This document shows, in pieces, positions 26,284 through 34,819 of a DNA stretch of 64,000 bases; the stretch's first letter is position 1, and the number at the start of each line of letters is the position of its first letter. A program made the position numbers and the translations under genes. The DNA is taken from the NCBI RefSeq assembly GCF_002192455.1, contig NZ_CP021744.1, forward strand, positions 6,658,501 to 6,722,500, read 5' to 3'. The notes under the pieces were generated by a model. It did no database searches. It was not told where the DNA came from and saw nothing but the letters and a program-made list of their open reading frames with translations. The DNA comes from Streptomyces albireticuli (lineage in GTDB: Bacteria; Actinomycetota; Actinomycetes; Streptomycetales; Streptomycetaceae).

Positions 26284-27606
26284 ATGCCTTCCCCTCAGCA
26301 CCCGTCCGTGCTCCGCAGCCCCCGGCTGTGGATAGGCACCGGACTCATCGTCGCGGTGGTCTCGACCTTGTTCGCCCTGCTCTACGTGGGCGGCAACGTC
26401 AACCCCAAGGGCAACCTGCGCGACCTGCCCGTCGCCCTGGTCAACAGCGACAAGGGTGCCGACACGGGCGGCAAGCACGTCAACCTCGGCGACCAGGTGG
26501 TCTCCGGCATCAAGAAGAACGCCGAGAGCAACGACAGCTTCGACTGGCAGGTGCTCAGCCGGCAGGAGGCCGACAAGCGGCTCGGCCAGGGCAAGCTCTA
26601 CGGCGCCCTCGTCGTGCCGAAGGACTTCACCGCCACGGTGACGGGGCTCACCGCCCCGCAGCAGAAGCAGCCGGTCCGGCCGGTCCTGACCGTGCTGACC
26701 AACCAGTCGGCCGGCAGCATCGGCTCGTCCATGGCGAGCCAGGCGAACCAGAAGGCCGCGCACGGGGCGTCCGCCCAGCTCGGCAAGGACCTCCTCAAGC
26801 GCGCGAACGCCCAGGGGGCCAAGCTCGCCCCGGCCGCCCAGCTGATGCTCGCCGACCCCGTGACGGTCGAGGTGGCCGACGGCCACCCGCTCGGCTCGCA
26901 CAGCGCCATGGGCCTGAGCGCCTTCTACTACGCCCTGGTCCTGCTCGTCTGCGGCATGCTCGGCGCCAACGTCATCACCTCCCAGGTGGACACCGCGCTC
27001 GGCTACCTGCACAGCGACTTCGGCCCGTTCCGCCAGCGCATGCCCCTCCAGCGCACCAGCCGGGTCCGCACCCTGGCCGTGGGCTCCGTCCTCATGCTCG
27101 CCTTCTCGGTGGTCATGGGCTCCCTGGTCGAGTTCGCCACGGTCGGCATCCTCGACATGGACGCCTCCCACCTCGGCCTGCTGTGGCTCTACTCCGTGGG
27201 CACCATCGCGGTCGTCGGCCTGAGCGCGCTGGCCCTGCTCGCCGCCTTCGGCACCCCCGGCATGCTGCTCTCGGCCATCATCTTCGTCGCCATGGCCGTC
27301 CCCTCCTCCGGGGCGACCGTGCCCCTGGAGGCGCTGCCCGACTTCTTCCGCGCGCTCGGCGAGTTCGAGCCGCTCCGGCAGATCACCGGCGGCATGCGCT
27401 CGATCCTGTACTACGACGCCCAGGCCGACGCCGGTCTCACCCGCGCCTGGACCGCCATGGGCATCGCCCTGGTCGTCGCGGTCCTCTTCGGCTTCGGCGT
27501 CACCCGCTTCTACGACCGCAAGGGCCTGCACCGGGTCCCCGGCGCGGAGGAGCCCGCCGAGGCCACCGACAGCACCGACGCCGCCCCGGCGCCCGCGGCG
27601 GTCTGA
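26284..27606 (+). CDS. YhgE/Pip-type membrane protein (ABC-2-like permease fold)
   Basis: A 440-residue membrane protein. One N-terminal membrane helix (LWIGTGLIVAVVSTLFALLYVGG) is followed by a large extracytoplasmic domain (about residues 35-210) and then five or so C-terminal helices. This matches the YhgE/Pip and DUF3533 group, which resembles ABC-2 permeases without their own ATPase. The ATG at 26284 opens the conserved N-terminus. It probably exports or senses small toxic compounds under control of the divergent MerR gene; this role is inferred from context. It is followed by a hairpin terminator. Confidence 0.85.
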   Translation: MPSPQHPSVLRSPRLWIGTGLIVAVVSTLFALLYVGGNVNPKGNLRDLPVALVNSDKGADTGGKHVNLGDQVVSGIKKNAESNDSFDWQVLSRQEADKRLGQGKLYGALVVPKDFTATVTGLTAPQQKQPVRPVLTVLTNQSAGSIGSSMASQANQKAAHGASAQLGKDLLKRANAQGAKLAPAAQLMLADPVTVEVADGHPLGSHSAMGLSAFYYALVLLVCGMLGANVITSQVDTALGYLHSDFGPFRQRMPLQRTSRVRTLAVGSVLMLAFSVVMGSLVEFATVGILDMDASHLGLLWLYSVGTIAVVGLSALALLAAFGTPGMLLSAIIFVAMAVPSSGATVPLEALPDFFRALGEFEPLRQITGGMRSILYYDAQADAGLTRAWTAMGIALVVAVLFGFGVTRFYDRKGLHRVPGAEEPAEATDSTDAAPAPAAV

Positions 27607-27662
27607 GGCCGGTCGGCACGAGAACCGGGCCGCTGACGCGCGCCGGTTCGTACATCCCCCCG

Positions 27663-27708
27663 GAAGGCCGGGCCCCGACCGCGGAAACGCGGCGGGCGCC
27701 CGGCCTTC
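27663..27708 (+). terminator. Hairpin terminator after YhgE/Pip gene
   Basis: GAAGGCCGGGC (27663-27673) pairs perfectly with GCCCGGCCTTC (27698-27708). Confidence 0.7.
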
Positions 27709-27834
27709 GGCGTTCCCGGAGGCGGCGCCCGCCGCCATGCGCGGGCGGGGCCGGCGCGCGATGATGGTGACGTGTCCTGATGGCCCGGTGCGGAGCACGT
27801 CGCAGACCATCCCCCTCCTCCCGAGGAGCCAGCC

Positions 27835-28116
27835 ATGTCACCCGACGACCACCTCACGGACGCCCAGAAGAAGGCGCGCGACGAGATCGAGGCCGACCTC
27901 GACCGCGCCGAGGAACAACTCCGCAAGGCCCACCTGGACGCCCGCTCACGGCTGGCCGGGTTCGGCGACCCGGACGACGAGAGCGGTTCGTTCTGCTTCA
28001 AGTGCCGGTTCACATCGCATCCGTGCCCGGCGTACGAGGCGCCCGCGACGGGCGGCATGGGGCCTTGCAAGCGGCCCACCTGCCGGCATCCGTTCCTGCG
28101 CCACGACGTGCTCTGA
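27835..28116 (+). CDS. Small Cys-rich protein of unknown function
   Basis: A 93-residue protein. The first ~45 residues are a charged helix with coiled-coil character (DAQKKARDEIEADLDRAEEQ). The second half carries CFKC, two further Cys, and a Cys/His ending (CKRPTCRHPF), which could bind zinc. GAGGAG lies 8 bases before the ATG at 27835. Similar small proteins of unknown function occur in Streptomyces. It converges on the amidohydrolase gene with no obvious operon partner. Confidence 0.7.
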   Translation: MSPDDHLTDAQKKARDEIEADLDRAEEQLRKAHLDARSRLAGFGDPDDESGSFCFKCRFTSHPCPAYEAPATGGMGPCKRPTCRHPFLRHDVL

Positions 28117-28148
28117 GCGGGGCCGGGGCGGGACGCCACCCGGAAGGA

Positions 28149-29366
28149 TCAGCCGGACAGCCGGCACAGAACCCCCGTCACCAGCGCCGTCACCCCCGTC
28201 GGCAGCGCGATCCGCACGTCCGGGGCGAAGAGCGGTGAGTGGTTCGGCGGCAGCGCGGCGAGTTTCTCCGCCGCGGACGTCCCCGGGGCCGCCGCCCACG
28301 CGCGGGGGCCGGCCGTGCCGAGCATCCAGTACGCCGTCGGCACCCCGTCCGCAGCGAACAGCGGGAAGTCCTCCGTGGCCATGGCCGGCGGCCACCCCGC
28401 GACCCGGGGCGCGCCGAAGGCCGCCACATGGGCCGCGCGCACGGTGGCGGTCAGGCCGGGGTCCGGGAGGTTGACGGGGGAGCGGTTCACGACGGTGATC
28501 TCCGGCGGCTCGGGGCAGTCCGAGGCGGCGCACTCCGCCCGTACGACCCGGCGCACCGCCGCGCAGACCCGGTCGAGCGCGTCCTCGGAGAAGCCGCGCA
28601 CGGTCAGCCCCAGTTCGGCGCGGTCGGGCACGACGTTGGCCCGGTCGCCCGCGCGCAGTTCGCCCACGGTGAGGACGACCTGCTCCGCCGGCGCCGTCGC
28701 GGCGGCGACCACGCCCTGGAGCCGGAGCACCGTGGCGGCGGCGGTCACGACCGGGTCGACCGCCAGATGCGGCACGGCCGCGTGCCCGCCGCGCCCGTGG
28801 ATCACGGCCCGGAGGGTGACGCCGCCCGCCGTGACGGGGCCCGCGCCGTGGGCGACCATGCCCGCGGGAAGCGGCGCGGCGTGCTGGGCCAGCACCGCGT
28901 CCGGGCGCCCGAAGCGCGCGTAGAGGCCGTCGTCGAGCATGGCCCGCGCCCCGCTCAGGGTCTCCTCTGCGGGCTGGCCGACGACCATCAGCGTGCCCCG
29001 CCACCGCCCCCTGTCCCGGGCCAGCACGCCCGCCGCGCCCGCCGCGGCGGCCAGGTGGAGGTCGTGGCCGCAGGCGTGCATGACGGGCACCGGCGCGGTC
29101 ACCCGGCTCGCGTACGGCAGCCCGGTGCGCTCCTCGACGGGCAGGGCGTCGAGCTCGGCGCGGATCATGACCAGCGGGCCCTCGCCGTTCTCCAGCACGC
29201 CGACCACACCGTGGCCGCCGACACCGGTCGTCACCCGGTAGCCCTCCGCCGCCAGCAGGTCCGCGAACCCGGCGGCCGTCCGCTCCTCCTCCCCGGACAG
29301 CTCGGGGTGGGCGTGCAGGCCGAGATAGAACGTGGTGATCGTCTTGAGCAGGTCTTCGGTGAGCAC
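28149..29366 (-). CDS. M20-family amidohydrolase (hippurate hydrolase-like)
   Basis: A 405-residue metallo-amidohydrolase that cleaves N-acyl amino acids or similar amides. Visible motifs are HAHPELSGEE, the metal motif HACGHDLH, the catalytic GQPAEE, and ATEDFP near the C-terminus. The GTG at 29366 is chosen for its AGGAG seven bases upstream. It is divergent from the RiPP precursor gene, with 199 bases between them. It could be an unrelated neighbour or a cluster member acting on a peptide or shunt product; nothing in the sequence settles this. Confidence 0.88.
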   Translation of the reverse strand: MLTEDLLKTITTFYLGLHAHPELSGEEERTAAGFADLLAAEGYRVTTGVGGHGVVGVLENGEGPLVMIRAELDALPVEERTGLPYASRVTAPVPVMHACGHDLHLAAAAGAAGVLARDRGRWRGTLMVVGQPAEETLSGARAMLDDGLYARFGRPDAVLAQHAAPLPAGMVAHGAGPVTAGGVTLRAVIHGRGGHAAVPHLAVDPVVTAAATVLRLQGVVAAATAPAEQVVLTVGELRAGDRANVVPDRAELGLTVRGFSEDALDRVCAAVRRVVRAECAASDCPEPPEITVVNRSPVNLPDPGLTATVRAAHVAAFGAPRVAGWPPAMATEDFPLFAADGVPTAYWMLGTAGPRAWAAAPGTSAAEKLAALPPNHSPLFAPDVRIALPTGVTALVTGVLCRLSG

Positions 29367-29457
29367 GAGGTGACTCCTGGCCGGAGGACGGTACGGGTGC
29401 GGAGGTGCGCGGAGACGCGCGGAAGGGACCCGGCGGCGACGCCCGCTGACATCGCGC

Positions 29458-29488
29458 GTCAGCGGTCGGCACAGTGATCCGTCAGCGG
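29458..29488 (+). promoter_or_regulatory. GTCAGCGG direct repeats upstream of RiPP precursor
   Basis: GTCAGCGG occurs at 29458 and 29481, 23 bases apart (about two helical turns), and the first copy also pairs with an upstream GCTGAC. SARP regulators bind direct repeats on one DNA face, and a SARP gene lies in this cluster. Tentative. Confidence 0.3.
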
Positions 29489-29521
29489 GCCCTGGTGGAC
29501 TTGCGGAGCAACGAACGAACG

Positions 29522-29543
29522 GCGCGGCGGGCGACCGCCGCGC
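29522..29543 (+). promoter_or_regulatory. Leader hairpin with GCGA tetraloop before the precursor gene
   Basis: GCGCGGCGG and CCGCCGCGC form a perfect 9-bp stem capped by GCGA (a GNRA loop), ending 22 bases before the precursor ATG. It could stabilise or attenuate the short mRNA. Confidence 0.5.
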
Positions 29544-29565
29544 ACGGACCGCCAAGGAGACCGCC

Positions 29566-29742
29566 ATGGCCCAGAAGACGGAACTCGCCTCCCTCGCCCA
29601 GGAGATCCTGGAGCTGGAGTCGGAGACCTTCGAGATCAGCGACTACTCGGACGCCAGCGAGGTGGTCCTCGCCGGTTCCACCAGCTCCAGCTCCACGAGC
29701 ACCTGCTCCAGCACCACCAGCACCACCAGCTGCTCCGCCTGA
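29566..29742 (+). CDS. Thiazolylpeptide-type RiPP precursor peptide
   Basis: A 58-residue precursor. Leader residues 1-37 are acidic and helical (EILELESETFEISDYSDASE), the style of thiopeptide leaders recognised by the E1-like partner. The leader ends about VVLAG. Core residues 38-58 contain 11 Ser, 7 Thr, 2 Cys (positions 47 and 56) and a final Ala, so 20 of 21 can be cyclised or dehydrated. AAGGAG lies six bases before the ATG. It is monocistronic on the plus strand, facing the minus-strand biosynthetic operon across a strong hairpin. The class is well supported by the neighbours; the cleavage site and final structure are not determined, and no known thiopeptide core is recognised. Confidence 0.88.
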   Translation: MAQKTELASLAQEILELESETFEISDYSDASEVVLAGSTSSSSTSTCSSTTSTTSCSA

Positions 29743-29758
29743 TCTTCTTCGGGCCACG

Positions 29759-29810
29759 CGCCGGCAGCCCTCCCCGGGACGGAACTCCCGCCCGGGGAGG
29801 GCTGCCGGCG
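29759..29810. terminator. 20-bp-stem bidirectional terminator between precursor and RiPP operon
   Basis: Positions 29759-29778 pair perfectly with 29791-29810, leaving a 12-base loop. It separates the convergent precursor gene and YcaO protein 1. Confidence 0.9.
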
Positions 29811-29841
29811 TCCGCGCGCGTCCGTCCGGGCAGCGGAGGGA

Positions 29842-31803
29842 TCAGGGGAAGGGGTGCGGCACCCGGCGCAGCTCAGCGACCGTCAGGTCGGTGTCCCGCA
29901 GGCCGGCGCGCCGGAACGCCGTCCGCAGCCGGGGCATGCCCAGCACCCGCTGCCGGTCCCAGCCGAAGTCGATCGGGACCAGCCCGGGGACGACCGTCGA
30001 GACGGTGCGCAGCCCCATGCGCTCCTGCTCCGGCGAGGTCTGGTCGACGACGATCACGTCGAACCCGGCGGCCGTCAGCTCGTCCCGGCACAGCAGGACG
30101 TCGTCGAGGAGGTCCCCCGTGGCCGGGCGCCGCTCCCGCCAGCCGGCGTACAGCTCGTCCATCGGACGCACCGCCGCCGGCTCCAGGTACTCCCGCGCGT
30201 GCCGGGCCATCCGCGGCAGCCCGTAGAGCCTGGCGTGGTGGGTGAGGTGACGGACCTTCGAGAAGTCCTCGGCCATCTCCTCCAGGTCGGCCCGGTGCTC
30301 CGCCACCTGGCGGTCCAGGTGCGGGAGGTACGTGAGCACCTCCGACAGCGCCGCCTCGACGGCCTCCTCCGGGTCGAGCCGCGCGCCCGCCGCGAAGGAC
30401 AGCGTGCCCGGACCGCCGTCGCGCCGCACGGCGAGCGCGGTGACGACGGGGACCGCCAGATCGACGCGGTTGTCGAAGGCGCGGACGTCGTACCCCTGGA
30501 GCGCCGCCCGGTCGGCCATCGCCCGCACCGCGCCGCCCCGGCAGGACGCCAGGTCGATGCCGGTGAGCCGGGCCCGGCCGTACCAGCCGAGCAGGAACGC
30601 GTCCCGCTCGATCAGCTCCAGCAGGCCGAAGAGGACGGCCTCCTCCAGACAACTGCCGGTCGCGCAGCCGTTGGAGCTCTCGAAGACGAAGTTGTCGCTG
30701 TCCACGCCCGCGCCGTAGTAGACCGTCCGGGCCGGGACCAGCACCGTGCGGTCGTCGCGCAGGGAGTACCCCCGCACCCACGGGATCTCCCGCGCGGGGT
30801 CGAACGGGGCCACCATCGGGTCGTCGCGGTAGGTCTCCGGGGCGTACGTACCGCACGCGCGCGGGTCGACCGCCTCCGCGCGGACGTCGTCGTAGGCCGC
30901 CACCACGGGCGCGCCGCCGTGCCGGCGGTGGATGCCCGCGTAGCGTTCGAGCCCCTCCAGGAAGGCCAGTGTCCGGCTGGACTCGAAGGAGTTGGCCTGG
31001 CCGCTCCAGGTGACGTCGGACAGGCCCGCGTAGGTGCGCACGAAGACGCTGCCCGCGACGGGGGAGGTCGTGGGCGAGGCGACGTTGAGCCAGGTGCCCT
31101 CGCCGAGCGCGCCGCAGACCGGGTTGGCTAGCGCGCCCCGGGGCAAGGGGTACGAGCCGGCCGGGCGGAGCCGGGCGGCGTCCGCGCCGGGCTTGGGCCG
31201 GGGGACGAGCCTCAGCCGCTCCCGGGGCGCCGGCGCCGGTGCGCACGCGGGGCACAACGGCTCCGTGAGCAGCGGCAGCGTGGTGATCCGCAGGGTGGCC
31301 AGGTCGACCCGGGACACCTGGGGCAGCGGGAGGTCCGCGGCGGTGTGCCACTCGCCCGCGGGCCGGCCCGCGCCCGCCGGCCGGCCGCCGAGCAGGACCG
31401 CCTCGTACACGGCCCAGACCGTGTCGACGGCGTACTCCGGCAGGACGGGCCACGGCCCGGCCGCCGTCATACGGCGACCCACCTCCAGCGCGTCGCGCTC
31501 GGAGCGCGAGCGCAGCCGCTGCCAGCGCCTGGCGAGGCAGTTGCCGCAGGCCGCGGTCGCCTCGTCGGTGGTGCCCCAGGGGCCGATCAGCACCGCCTGC
31601 GCGGTGAGGTGCACGGTGGCGCGGGCGCGGAGCGCGGCGTACGGGTCCTCGCCGGGGCGGAACGCGTCGGCCGCGCCCACCGGCACGACCAGGGGCTCCG
31701 CCGCGCCCGCGGGCCGGGGAGCGGCGTGGAAGCGCTCGGTGAGCGCCCGCTGGAGGAGCGCGCTCGCCCCGGCCATGGGGGACCCTGTGGTGACCGTGCT
31801 CAT
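29842..31803 (-). CDS. YcaO cyclodehydratase-family protein 1 (TOMM biosynthesis)
   Basis: 653 residues. The N-terminal ~300 residues form a TOMM leader-binding/partner-type region with zinc-type pairs CGNC (near residue 86) and CPAC (near 186). The C-terminal ~350 residues are a YcaO domain with the ATP motif SSNGCATGSCLEEAV (near 374) and LIERDAF. It ends in PHPFP, the PxPxP tail typical of azoline-forming YcaO enzymes, which phosphorylate the amide and close Cys/Ser/Thr rings. The ATG at 31803 overlaps the permease stop (ATGA). It is the last gene of the operon and a clear paralogue of YcaO protein 2 at 40377. No TfuA is present, so thioamide formation is unlikely. Confidence 0.9.
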   Translation of the reverse strand: MSTVTTGSPMAGASALLQRALTERFHAAPRPAGAAEPLVVPVGAADAFRPGEDPYAALRARATVHLTAQAVLIGPWGTTDEATAACGNCLARRWQRLRSRSERDALEVGRRMTAAGPWPVLPEYAVDTVWAVYEAVLLGGRPAGAGRPAGEWHTAADLPLPQVSRVDLATLRITTLPLLTEPLCPACAPAPAPRERLRLVPRPKPGADAARLRPAGSYPLPRGALANPVCGALGEGTWLNVASPTTSPVAGSVFVRTYAGLSDVTWSGQANSFESSRTLAFLEGLERYAGIHRRHGGAPVVAAYDDVRAEAVDPRACGTYAPETYRDDPMVAPFDPAREIPWVRGYSLRDDRTVLVPARTVYYGAGVDSDNFVFESSNGCATGSCLEEAVLFGLLELIERDAFLLGWYGRARLTGIDLASCRGGAVRAMADRAALQGYDVRAFDNRVDLAVPVVTALAVRRDGGPGTLSFAAGARLDPEEAVEAALSEVLTYLPHLDRQVAEHRADLEEMAEDFSKVRHLTHHARLYGLPRMARHAREYLEPAAVRPMDELYAGWRERRPATGDLLDDVLLCRDELTAAGFDVIVVDQTSPEQERMGLRTVSTVVPGLVPIDFGWDRQRVLGMPRLRTAFRRAGLRDTDLTVAELRRVPHPFP

Positions 31804-32555
31804 GACTCGTTGCTCCAGCGGAAGGTCTTGAGCGCGAGGACGCCGAAGACGAGGGCGAACACGGCGAGGCCACCGCAGGCGACGGCCGTCGACGCGAGGT
31901 CGGCGCGCCCGGAGACCGCCTTCGATATCCCGTCGTTGAGATAGCCCAGGGGCAGCACCTTGGACACCGACTGGAGCCACGACGGCATCGCGTCGAGCGG
32001 GTAGAACGAGCCGGACAGGAAGGCCATCGGCACCATGACGCAGTTGGCGACCGCCGCCACCGCCTCGGGGGTGTCCGCCCGCGACCCGATCACCATGCCG
32101 ATGGCGAGGAACGCCGTGATGCCGCACACCAGCACCGGCAGCGCCAGCGGCCAGGTGGCGTCCACCCGCAGGCCGAACGGCGGCAGCAGCGCGACCCCGA
32201 TGAACAGCGCCGCCTGCACCGCCCCGATGACCAGGGCGATGACGTACCGCGACGCGAGCACGGACGTGAGCGGCGTGGGCGTCATCCGGACGAGCCGCAG
32301 CAGGTCGTCGCGCCGCCACTGCATCAGCGTGAACGCCACCCCGAAGACGGCGGCGTTGCCGACGCCCCAGGACAGCACGCCCGGGGCGATGTAGTCGATG
32401 TAGCCGCGCCCGCTCTCCTCCACCGTCTTGCCGCGGAAGATCAGGCCGAAGACGACCAGGAAGATGAGGGGGAAGGCGAAGGTGAAGAAGACGGTGGTCC
32501 TGTCCCTGACCGAGGCGCGGTAACTCGCGGCGGTCAGTGCGCCGTACGCGCTCAT
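31800..32555 (-). CDS. ABC-2-type transporter permease
   Basis: A 251-residue membrane protein with six hydrophobic segments (TTVFFTFAFPLIFLVVFGLIF first; AVACGGLAVFALVFGVLAL last). It forms the membrane part of a drug- or peptide-type exporter with the ATPase encoded just upstream. The ATG at 32555 has GAGGGA upstream. The 73-base gap before it contains two TCGCTTCGCTC copies. It likely exports the mature peptide or gives self-protection; both roles are inferred from its place in the cluster. Confidence 0.9.
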   Translation of the reverse strand: MSAYGALTAASYRASVRDRTTVFFTFAFPLIFLVVFGLIFRGKTVEESGRGYIDYIAPGVLSWGVGNAAVFGVAFTLMQWRRDDLLRLVRMTPTPLTSVLASRYVIALVIGAVQAALFIGVALLPPFGLRVDATWPLALPVLVCGITAFLAIGMVIGSRADTPEAVAAVANCVMVPMAFLSGSFYPLDAMPSWLQSVSKVLPLGYLNDGISKAVSGRADLASTAVACGGLAVFALVFGVLALKTFRWSNES

Positions 32556-32628
32556 GCGTGTCCCTCGCTTCGCTCGGGCCCGCCCGCGCACGGCACGCAC
32601 CTTTTGATCGTTCGTTCGCTTCGCTCAC

Positions 32629-33573
32629 TCATGCGTGCCGCTCCGATCCGGTGAGCTCACCGGTGAGTTCCAGATAGACGTCCTCAAGGGTCGCGGTGCG
32701 CGTCCGGACGCCGTCGAGGCCCACGGCCTCACCGAGCGCGGCCAGCACCGGGCCCGCCGCCCGGGTCTCGATGACGACCGAGCCGCCCTCGGCGACGGCC
32801 CGGTCGACGCCCTCGAACGCCCGGGCCCGCTCCACCGTGATCCGGTCCGCCGGCACCAGCAGCCGCGTCGGCGCCTTCGCCGCGCCGACCAGCTTCCCCG
32901 GGCTGTCCAGGGCCACCACGGAACCGGCGACGACGATCGCCACCCGGTCGCAGAGCGCCTCCGCCTCGTCCAGGTGGTGGGTGGTGTAGACGATGGTGCG
33001 CCCGGCGCCCTTCAGCCCGCGCAGCACCTGCCACAGGGCCCGGCGGGCCTGCGGGTCGAGGGCCGCGGTCGGCTCGTCGAGGAAGATCAGCTCGGGTTCG
33101 TGGACCAGCGCGGAGGCGATCGCGAGCCGTTGCCGCTGCCCGCCCGAGAGCACGTCGACCCGGACGCCGCCCTGTTCGGCCAGTCCTACGAGCGACAGGG
33201 TGCGCTCCACCCCGGCCGGGTCGGCGCCGTAGAGCGCCGCGACCGTCGCCAGGTGCTCCCGCGCCGTCAGCCGGGTGAAGAACGCGGAGCTCTGGGTCTG
33301 CACCCCGACGCGCGGCAGGAGCGCCATGTTCCGTGGCCACGGGGAGGCGCCCAGGACGGACAGCGAGCCGGAGTCGGCCCGGCGCAGCCCCTCCATGATC
33401 TCCACGAGGGTCGTCTTGCCCGCGCCGTTGGGGCCGAGCACGCCGAAGAACTCGCCGCGCTCCACGGTCAGGGTGATGCCGTCCAGGGCCTGTTTGTCCC
33501 CGTAGCGCTTGCGCACCCCCTCCAGCACCAGCGCGGGCCCCGCCGCCTGTCCGGTCGGCTTCTTCTGTGTCAT
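32629..33573 (-). CDS. ABC transporter ATP-binding protein
   Basis: A 314-residue ATPase. Walker A GPNGAGKTT, signature LSGGQRQRLAIA, Walker B LIFLDEPTAALDP and the switch His in YTTHHLDEAE are all intact. The C-terminal ~70 residues are the regulatory extension seen in DrrA-like drug exporters. The ATG at 33573 follows GAGGA. It pairs with the permease gene directly downstream. Part of the RiPP operon; the substrate is presumably the cluster product. Confidence 0.93.
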   Translation of the reverse strand: MTQKKPTGQAAGPALVLEGVRKRYGDKQALDGITLTVERGEFFGVLGPNGAGKTTLVEIMEGLRRADSGSLSVLGASPWPRNMALLPRVGVQTQSSAFFTRLTAREHLATVAALYGADPAGVERTLSLVGLAEQGGVRVDVLSGGQRQRLAIASALVHEPELIFLDEPTAALDPQARRALWQVLRGLKGAGRTIVYTTHHLDEAEALCDRVAIVVAGSVVALDSPGKLVGAAKAPTRLLVPADRITVERARAFEGVDRAVAEGGSVVIETRAAGPVLAALGEAVGLDGVRTRTATLEDVYLELTGELTGSERHA

Positions 33574-33586
33574 GGATTCCTCAGCT

Positions 33587-34819
33587 TCACTTGCGCGTTG
33601 CGGACAAGGCTTGTGCGTCCCGGCCACCGCGTCTCGCCCACGGGCCCGTCGCCGCCACCAGCGCGGCGACCAGGAGCGCCGGGACGACGGCCGCCCACAC
33701 GCCGTAGCGGTCACCCTGGAAGTGGTGGCAGAGCAGGACGAACCCGGCGCCGCTGCCGCAGACGAGGAGGACCGCCCCCAGCCCGTAGGCGGTGTAGGCG
33801 ACCCGTGCCCCGCGCGGGTAGCCGGCGACGCCGTCGCCGCGCCGTACCGCCCGGGCGCACAGCAGCCGCAGGAAGCGGCGGCTCTCGGTGGCGTAGTCGG
33901 TCATGCCCAGGGCGTGCCCGAGCATCTTGTAGCCGTCCAGCGGCGGCAGCGGCACCAGATTGGTGAGCGCCAGCACCGAGCCGACGAGGAGCAGCCCGGC
34001 CAGCGGGCCGCGCGCCGGGTCGCCGCCGGGCAGGAGCGACCACAGCAGCCAGAACGGCAGCAGGAAGGCCAGGTTCATCACGGTGCCCGCGGCCGCGGTG
34101 GCCACCCGCGCCCAGCGGGTGGGCAGGTAGGGGTAGTTCTCGACCTCGCAGTACATGAACACCATGGGCAGGTGCCAGCGCAGCCCGATCTCGCCGACGG
34201 TCCCGCCGAAGCGGCGGGCCACCACCCCGTGGGCCAGCTCGTGCAGCGCGGTGCTCACCCACAGCAGCGTGAACACCGCGAGCAGCGCCGCCGGCTGCCG
34301 GAACAGCCGGAACGCCTCGTGTGCGAACTCGCCCAGGCGCAGACCGACGCACACCTCCATGCCGAGGGCCAGCAGCAGCACGGGCACCACGAACGCGGCG
34401 GACAGCAGCGGGCCGACGGCCCTGTGCAGCCGGTCGGTGGTGGCGGCCGCGTCCGCGGTCAGCCGCAGCGTGCCCTTGAGCAGCGTGCGGCGCCCGTCAC
34501 GCTCCTCGGGCGGGGCCGCCGCGGGCGGCTCCGCACCCGTCAGCAGCCCCCGCTCCCACAACAGCCGCAGCAGTTGCCGCCAGTTGGCCTCGCCGAGCCT
34601 GCGGCCGAAGCGGCCGGCGTACTCCTCGCCGATCTCGCCGAGCGTGCGGGTGCCGTCCAGCCGGGCCATGAGGAAGTGCTCCTTGACCCCGACCTCGAAG
34701 GACTGCCCGCTGCGCGGGTCCTTCACCAGGTGCACCAGGGCCGGGCCGCGCCGCAGCGCCGCGCTGCGCAGCACCTCCGCGCGCAGGGCGGGCCGCTGTC
34801 CGAGCAGCCCGGTGGTCAT
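33587..34819 (-). CDS. M50-type membrane metallopeptidase with PqqD-like N-terminus
   Basis: 410 residues. The first ~90 resemble a PqqD/RRE-like peptide-binding domain (GQSFEVGVKEHFLMARLDGTRTLGEI begins it). Then come membrane helices with HELAHG (zinc site, near residue 195) and NLVPLPPLDG (near 290), both hallmarks of site-2 proteases. Several further hydrophobic segments follow. In a RiPP cluster such a protein may bind the leader and cut it, or act in immunity. Its ATG overlaps the upstream SpaB_C stop (ATGA at 34819-34816), so it is translationally coupled to the maturation enzymes. Confidence 0.85.
   Translation of the reverse strand: MTTGLLGQRPALRAEVLRSAALRRGPALVHLVKDPRSGQSFEVGVKEHFLMARLDGTRTLGEIGEEYAGRFGRRLGEANWRQLLRLLWERGLLTGAEPPAAAPPEERDGRRTLLKGTLRLTADAAATTDRLHRAVGPLLSAAFVVPVLLLALGMEVCVGLRLGEFAHEAFRLFRQPAALLAVFTLLWVSTALHELAHGVVARRFGGTVGEIGLRWHLPMVFMYCEVENYPYLPTRWARVATAAAGTVMNLAFLLPFWLLWSLLPGGDPARGPLAGLLLVGSVLALTNLVPLPPLDGYKMLGHALGMTDYATESRRFLRLLCARAVRRGDGVAGYPRGARVAYTAYGLGAVLLVCGSGAGFVLLCHHFQGDRYGVWAAVVPALLVAALVAATGPWARRGGRDAQALSATRK

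Noticed and set aside
29842..31803. YcaO protein as a thioamide-forming enzyme
   Set aside because: No TfuA partner is present and the PxPxP tail points to azoline formation.
32565..32626. Two TCGCTTCGCTC copies as a mobile-element footprint
   Set aside because: Such short GC-skewed words are common in Streptomyces gaps, and no transposase or target duplication is present.
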